From Ophiocordyceps camponoti-saundersi (nom. inval.) (lineage: Eukaryota; Ascomycota; Sordariomycetes; Hypocreales; Ophiocordycipitaceae): a DNA stretch of 64,000 bases. The position numbers and the translations under genes are program-made. The DNA lies in NCBI GenBank assembly GCA_003339415.1, contig PDHQ01000112.1:1-64000 (forward strand), read 5' to 3'. Shown here in pieces: positions 63,591 through 64,000 of this stretch. Within the stretch, counting starts at the first letter, position 1. Each line of letters opens with the position of its first letter. A model generated the notes under the pieces. That model did not search any database and was not told where the DNA came from. It saw nothing but the letters and a program-made list of their open reading frames with translations.

Positions 63591-64000
63591 AACTTATAGA
63601 TAATAGTTAAGGAAAGATAAGCTATTATTTTACTTACTTACCCTTATATTAAAAAAGTTCCTAGCTAATATACTTAGCTTACGCTAAAGTTTCTTATTTA
63701 TATTAACTATTTATATATTATATTAGCTGCTACTTATATTATATTACGCTTAGTAATTAATTTCTATACCTTTTTTACGCTTAAGTAATAATAGTTTTTC
63801 GCGCTTATTTTTATTATTAATAATATAATTACTATATTTACCTTATATATTTTAACTTATAATATATTTTTAATAATAATATAATATTAATAATATTAAT
63901 AATATTAATAATAATAATAAGGCGCCTTCGCTATTAGCTTTAATTTTTTCGCCTTATAATATAAAGCGTTTTTTTAATAATAAAAAAATAATAATAATAA
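63591..64000. mobile_element. E4 relic, continuation right of E3, with AAT repeats
   Basis: Resumes the sequence interrupted at 32,771. When joined after removing one TTTAT, a plus-strand frame continues (reading SYYFTYLPLY here). It ends in TAATAATATT/AATAAT repeats and runs off the window edge. Confidence 0.5.

Larger units (their letters stand above)
19635..64000. other. A+T-rich, RIP-degenerated repeat block
   Basis: Base composition shifts abruptly at about 19,550-19,635. Beyond this, CpA and TpG dinucleotides nearly vanish while TpA is extreme and CpG persists, for example a CCGCGCGC...GCGCGCGG palindrome in every E2 LTR. This is the mark of repeat-induced point mutation (C to T at CpA on both strands), not of CpG deamination. 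Loss of TpG removes ATG, GTG and TTG, so no ORF with a usual start survives, and CAA, CAG and TGG codons have become stops. Almost all the block is accounted for by LTR retrotransposons; 30,152-32,204 remains unidentified. Confidence 0.93.

Noticed and set aside
19635..64000. Mitochondrial or plasmid DNA as the source of the A+T-rich block
   Set aside because: The block contains nuclear-type LTR elements with target duplications, is CpA/TpG-depleted but CpG-retaining, and joins directly to nuclear genes.

Overview
The window reads as a filamentous ascomycete chromosome segment, most likely a Sordariomycete of the Hypocreales type. The evidence is short (57-118 nt) spliceosomal introns with GT...AG ends, TACCTA/TAGGTA-rich intergenic DNA, fungal-type housekeeping genes, and a repeat block with the hallmark of repeat-induced point mutation (RIP). 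The genus cannot be fixed from the sequence alone.

Positions 1-19,550 are ordinary, gene-dense euchromatin of normal base composition. It holds nine protein genes that I can support: a BCS1-type mitochondrial AAA chaperone (-), class II fructose-bisphosphate aldolase (+, 4 exons), a Kes1/Osh4-type oxysterol-binding protein (-, 2 exons), a MIX23/Cid2-like mitochondrial protein (+, 2 exons), the NatA auxiliary subunit NAA15 (+, 3 exons), a sphingoid long-chain-base kinase (+, 4 exons), a PCI-like (CSN8/PSMD8/EIF3K) protein (+, 2 exons), a BTB-domain protein (+, 2 exons) and a small membrane-anchored protein (-, 2 exons). They are unrelated housekeeping genes and not a cluster; aldolase/OSBP and BTB/small protein are convergent pairs, BCS1/aldolase and OSBP/MIX23 are divergent pairs. 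Upstream of the BTB gene lies a run of homopolymers around a 10-N assembly gap.

From about 19.6 kb to the end the DNA changes abruptly to a very A+T-rich block in which CpA and TpG are almost absent while CpG survives. TpG loss removes nearly every ATG, GTG and TTG, so no intact reading frame exists over 44 kb. The block resolves by eye into nested LTR retrotransposons, each confirmed by a perfect 5-bp target duplication. E1 copy 1 (19,994-30,146, TSD GCGAT) stands alone. E3 (32,772-63,585, TSD TTTAT) is a host element that received E2b in its 5' LTR (32,827-39,309, TSD AACTT) and an inverted E1 copy 2 in its pol (41,743-58,426, TSD CGGAT). E1 copy 2 in turn received E2a (43,516-49,999, TSD AATAA). 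E3 itself sits in an older relic (E4) related to E2. All three families show Ty3/gypsy reverse transcriptase relics, and E1 and E3 show chromodomain relics, so they are (or resemble) chromoviruses. RIP has turned LTR ends TG...CA into TA...TA, zinc-knuckle CCHC into YYYY and YxDD into YxNN.

The least expected feature is that these elements carry long, relatively stop-poor extra frames between integrase/chromodomain and the 3' LTR. The frame is antisense in E2 (apparently also in E4) and E3, and sense in E1. These are the best candidates here for something undescribed, but they rest on reading degenerated DNA by eye.
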